A program made the translations under genes and the position numbers. From contig NZ_JADEXR010000026.1 in NCBI RefSeq assembly GCF_015206995.1, positions 1 through 55,829 of the forward strand: 55,829 nt of DNA, written 5' to 3'. This document shows positions 54,138-55,829 of this stretch, one piece after another (position 1 is the stretch's first letter; every line of letters starts with the position of its first letter). This DNA is from an aff. Roholtiella sp. LEGE 12411. Its GTDB lineage: Bacteria > Cyanobacteriota > Cyanobacteriia > Cyanobacteriales > Nostocaceae. The notes under the pieces were generated by a model. It had not been told where the DNA came from. It saw only the letters and a program-made list of their open reading frames with translations, and made no database searches.

Positions 54138-55274
54138 GTGGCTAATCAAGAACAAATCATCCAATCCCTGGCGCGAACCCCTTTATATCAACTGGGTGTA
54201 GAACTCAAAGCACGCCTCACCAGCTTTGGCGGTTGGGAAATGCCTGTGCAATTTAGTGGTATTAGCCGCGAACACGAGGCTGTAAGAAATACAGCCGGGA
54301 TGTTCGATATTTCTCACATGGGCAAATTTACCCTTCAAGGTAAAAATCTCATTTCCCAACTACAGCCTTTAGTGCCTTCAGACTTGAGTCGATTGCAACC
54401 CAATCAAGCGCAATACACCCTATTGTTGAATCCCCAAGCGGGAATTATTGACGATATCATTGTCTATTACCAAGGCGAAGATACCACTGGTACACAGCGA
54501 GCATTAATCATCGTCAATGCGGCAACCACCAATAAAGACAAAGCATGGCTATTGCAACATCTCAACCAAGATGAGGTGCAATTCCAAGATATTTCGCCAG
54601 ATAAAGTTTTAATTGCTGTGCAGGGGCCAAACGCGATTAAATATCTCCAAACCTTGGTGCAAGGAGACTTACAAACAGTCAAAGCATTTGGACATCTCCA
54701 AGCAACGGTACTGGGGAAACCAGCCTTCATAGCCCGCACAGGTTACACCGGAGAAGATGGCTTTGAAGTGATGGTAGATCCGGATGTTGGGGTCGAATTG
54801 TGGCGAAAACTCCATAATGTTGGTGTCATCCCCGCAGGACTGGGTGCGAGAGATACCCTCCGACTAGAGGCAGCAATGGCACTTTACGGTCAAGATATCG
54901 ACGATACCACCACCCCCTTAGAAGCAGGTTTAGGGTGGCTAGTTCACCTAGATACTAAAGGTAACTTTATTGGTAGGGAAGTGTTGGCACAGCAAAAAGC
55001 TACTGGAGTGCAGCGCCGACTCATAGGTTTGCAAACTCAAGGACGCAACATTGCCCGTCATGGCTACCAAGTTTTATCCGCAGGTAAAATCGTGGGAGAA
55101 GTTACCAGTGGCACTCTATCGCCTACACTTGGCTATCCAATTGCCTTAGCCTACGTTCCCACCCAGCTAGCGACAATCGGTCAGCAGCTAGAAGTAGAAA
55201 TCCGTGGTAAAGCTTACCCATCTGTTGTAGTTAAACGTCCCTTCTATCGCTCAAAAAATCGTGTCACTAACTGA
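54138..55274 (+). CDS. gcvT: Glycine cleavage system T protein (aminomethyltransferase)
   Basis: This 378-aa enzyme takes the aminomethyl group from lipoyl-H protein, releases ammonia and makes methylene-tetrahydrofolate; it acts in photorespiration. Conserved parts are FGGWEMPVQFSGISREHEAV, FDISHMGKF, RTGYTGEDGFEV, GLGARDTLRLEAAMALYGQD and KGNFIGREVL. It starts at GTG 54138. The H protein gene follows after 124 bases, so gcvT-gcvH form an operon; gcvP would be expected just outside the window. Confidence 0.95.
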   Translation: MANQEQIIQSLARTPLYQLGVELKARLTSFGGWEMPVQFSGISREHEAVRNTAGMFDISHMGKFTLQGKNLISQLQPLVPSDLSRLQPNQAQYTLLLNPQAGIIDDIIVYYQGEDTTGTQRALIIVNAATTNKDKAWLLQHLNQDEVQFQDISPDKVLIAVQGPNAIKYLQTLVQGDLQTVKAFGHLQATVLGKPAFIARTGYTGEDGFEVMVDPDVGVELWRKLHNVGVIPAGLGARDTLRLEAAMALYGQDIDDTTTPLEAGLGWLVHLDTKGNFIGREVLAQQKATGVQRRLIGLQTQGRNIARHGYQVLSAGKIVGEVTSGTLSPTLGYPIALAYVPTQLATIGQQLEVEIRGKAYPSVVVKRPFYRSKNRVTN

Positions 55275-55398
55275 TAACCATCGAAGTTTTTGAGGATAAT
55301 GTGTTGTGAGTTACTCAATCTACAGTGTGGTTAATTACCAAATATGACCAAAATTACTGTTGGGGCATTAAGTTTGTTGATACGAGAGGGGAAGTAAT

Positions 55399-55791
55399 AT
55401 GTCGTCTTTTGAATATCCTCAGGATTTGAGATACCTGGATACTCATGAATATGTACGGATTGATGGTGAGATTGCCACCATTGGCATTACTGATTTTGCT
55501 GTAGATCAATTAGGGGACGTCGTATTTCTGGAACTCCCAGAAATTGGCGACGCTCTGACTAAGGGAGAAAACTTTGGCTCAATTGAATCAGTGAAAGCCG
55601 TTGAAAACCTGAATTCGCCGGTAACTGGCACAGTCATAGAACGCAATGAAACCTTGATTGAATCTCCCGAACAAGTGGCAGATGATCCCTACGCCGAGGG
55701 GTGGTTCTTGAAAGTGCGCGTCAATGACCCTGGTGAAGTTGAGGATGCCTTGACAGCGGATGAGTACCGCGCCCAGGTGGAAGGGGAGTAG
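55399..55791 (+). CDS. gcvH: Glycine cleavage system H protein
   Basis: This 130-aa lipoyl carrier protein shuttles the aminomethyl group between P, T and L proteins. The lipoylated Lys is in [19 protein letters not shown]. Full length, with start ATG after a GAGAGGGGAAG ribosome site. Behind it the window ends in GGGGGAGTAG-type tandem repeats. Confidence 0.95.
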   Translation: MSSFEYPQDLRYLDTHEYVRIDGEIATIGITDFAVDQLGDVVFLELPEIGDALTKGENFGSIESVKAVENLNSPVTGTVIERNETLIESPEQVADDPYAEGWFLKVRVNDPGEVEDALTADEYRAQVEGE

Positions 55792-55829
55792 AAGTGCTGA
55801 GTGGGGGAGTAGGGGAGTGGGGGAGTGCT

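Overview
The window looks like chromosomal DNA of a filamentous, Nostoc-like (Nostocales) cyanobacterium. The HIP1 octamer GCGATCGC is scattered throughout. The genes include a BicA-type bicarbonate transporter, a CcaA-type carbonic anhydrase, a DevBCA-type exporter, a Nif11-domain peptide, a group 2 sigma factor and gcvT/gcvH. Intergenic spaces are full of small palindromic repeats and MITE-like elements of the kind common in Nostoc. No rRNA, tRNA, CRISPR array or prophage was recognised by eye.

Layout. 1-0.5 kb: the left end of an IS200/IS605-family element, with the start of tnpB, truncates a cupin gene. 0.5-6.3 kb: a PlsY/PEP-synthase-like fusion, a 46-aa membrane peptide, an SGNH hydrolase and a fibrillin-like protein. 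6.6-8.4 kb: a UbiB/ABC1 kinase. 8.6-39.2 kb: a long ion and inorganic-carbon region with BicA, a PacL Ca2+-ATPase, three CAX-type exchangers (one lacking a key Glu), three P-type ATPase-like proteins with the same N-terminal HMA-like (CoBaHMA-type) domain, a fourth protein joining that domain to two glycine zippers, a DUF5132-like peptide, a beta-carbonic anhydrase, an ArsA-like ATPase and several tiny membrane proteins. A ParB/degenerate-methyltransferase protein and a Nif11 + FGE-like pair lie in between. 39.5-45 kb: a DEAD-box helicase, an exosortase-type surface protein, a decayed histidine kinase and an acetamidase/formamidase. 45.5-50.8 kb: a universal stress protein, then a TetR-devB-DUF2834-devC-devA exporter cluster. 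51.7-55.8 kb: a sigma factor, an ureidoglycolate lyase-like protein, a lumenal pentapeptide protein, gcvT and gcvH.

The most interesting part is 8.6-39.2 kb. Bicarbonate uptake, carbonic anhydrase, Ca2+ export and Ca2+/H+ exchange lie together with four CoBaHMA-type proteins. One of these has the domain plan of a calcyanin relative (CoBaHMA, linker, repeated GxxxG zippers). Calcyanin is the marker protein of intracellular amorphous calcium carbonate formation in cyanobacteria. One of the three P-type ATPases has lost its nucleotide-binding domain and all catalytic motifs and looks like a pseudo-pump. Two unannotated paralogous single-TM peptides sit directly upstream of it, on the opposite strand. 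The idea that these genes form one calcium/carbonate or metal handling system is inference from gene content and proximity; the domains and motif losses are read directly from the sequence.

Mobile and repeated DNA is the second theme. At least five MITE-like families have terminal inverted repeats. One copy keeps a perfect 10-bp target duplication, one carries a nested palindrome, and two end exactly at the stop codon of a neighbouring gene.
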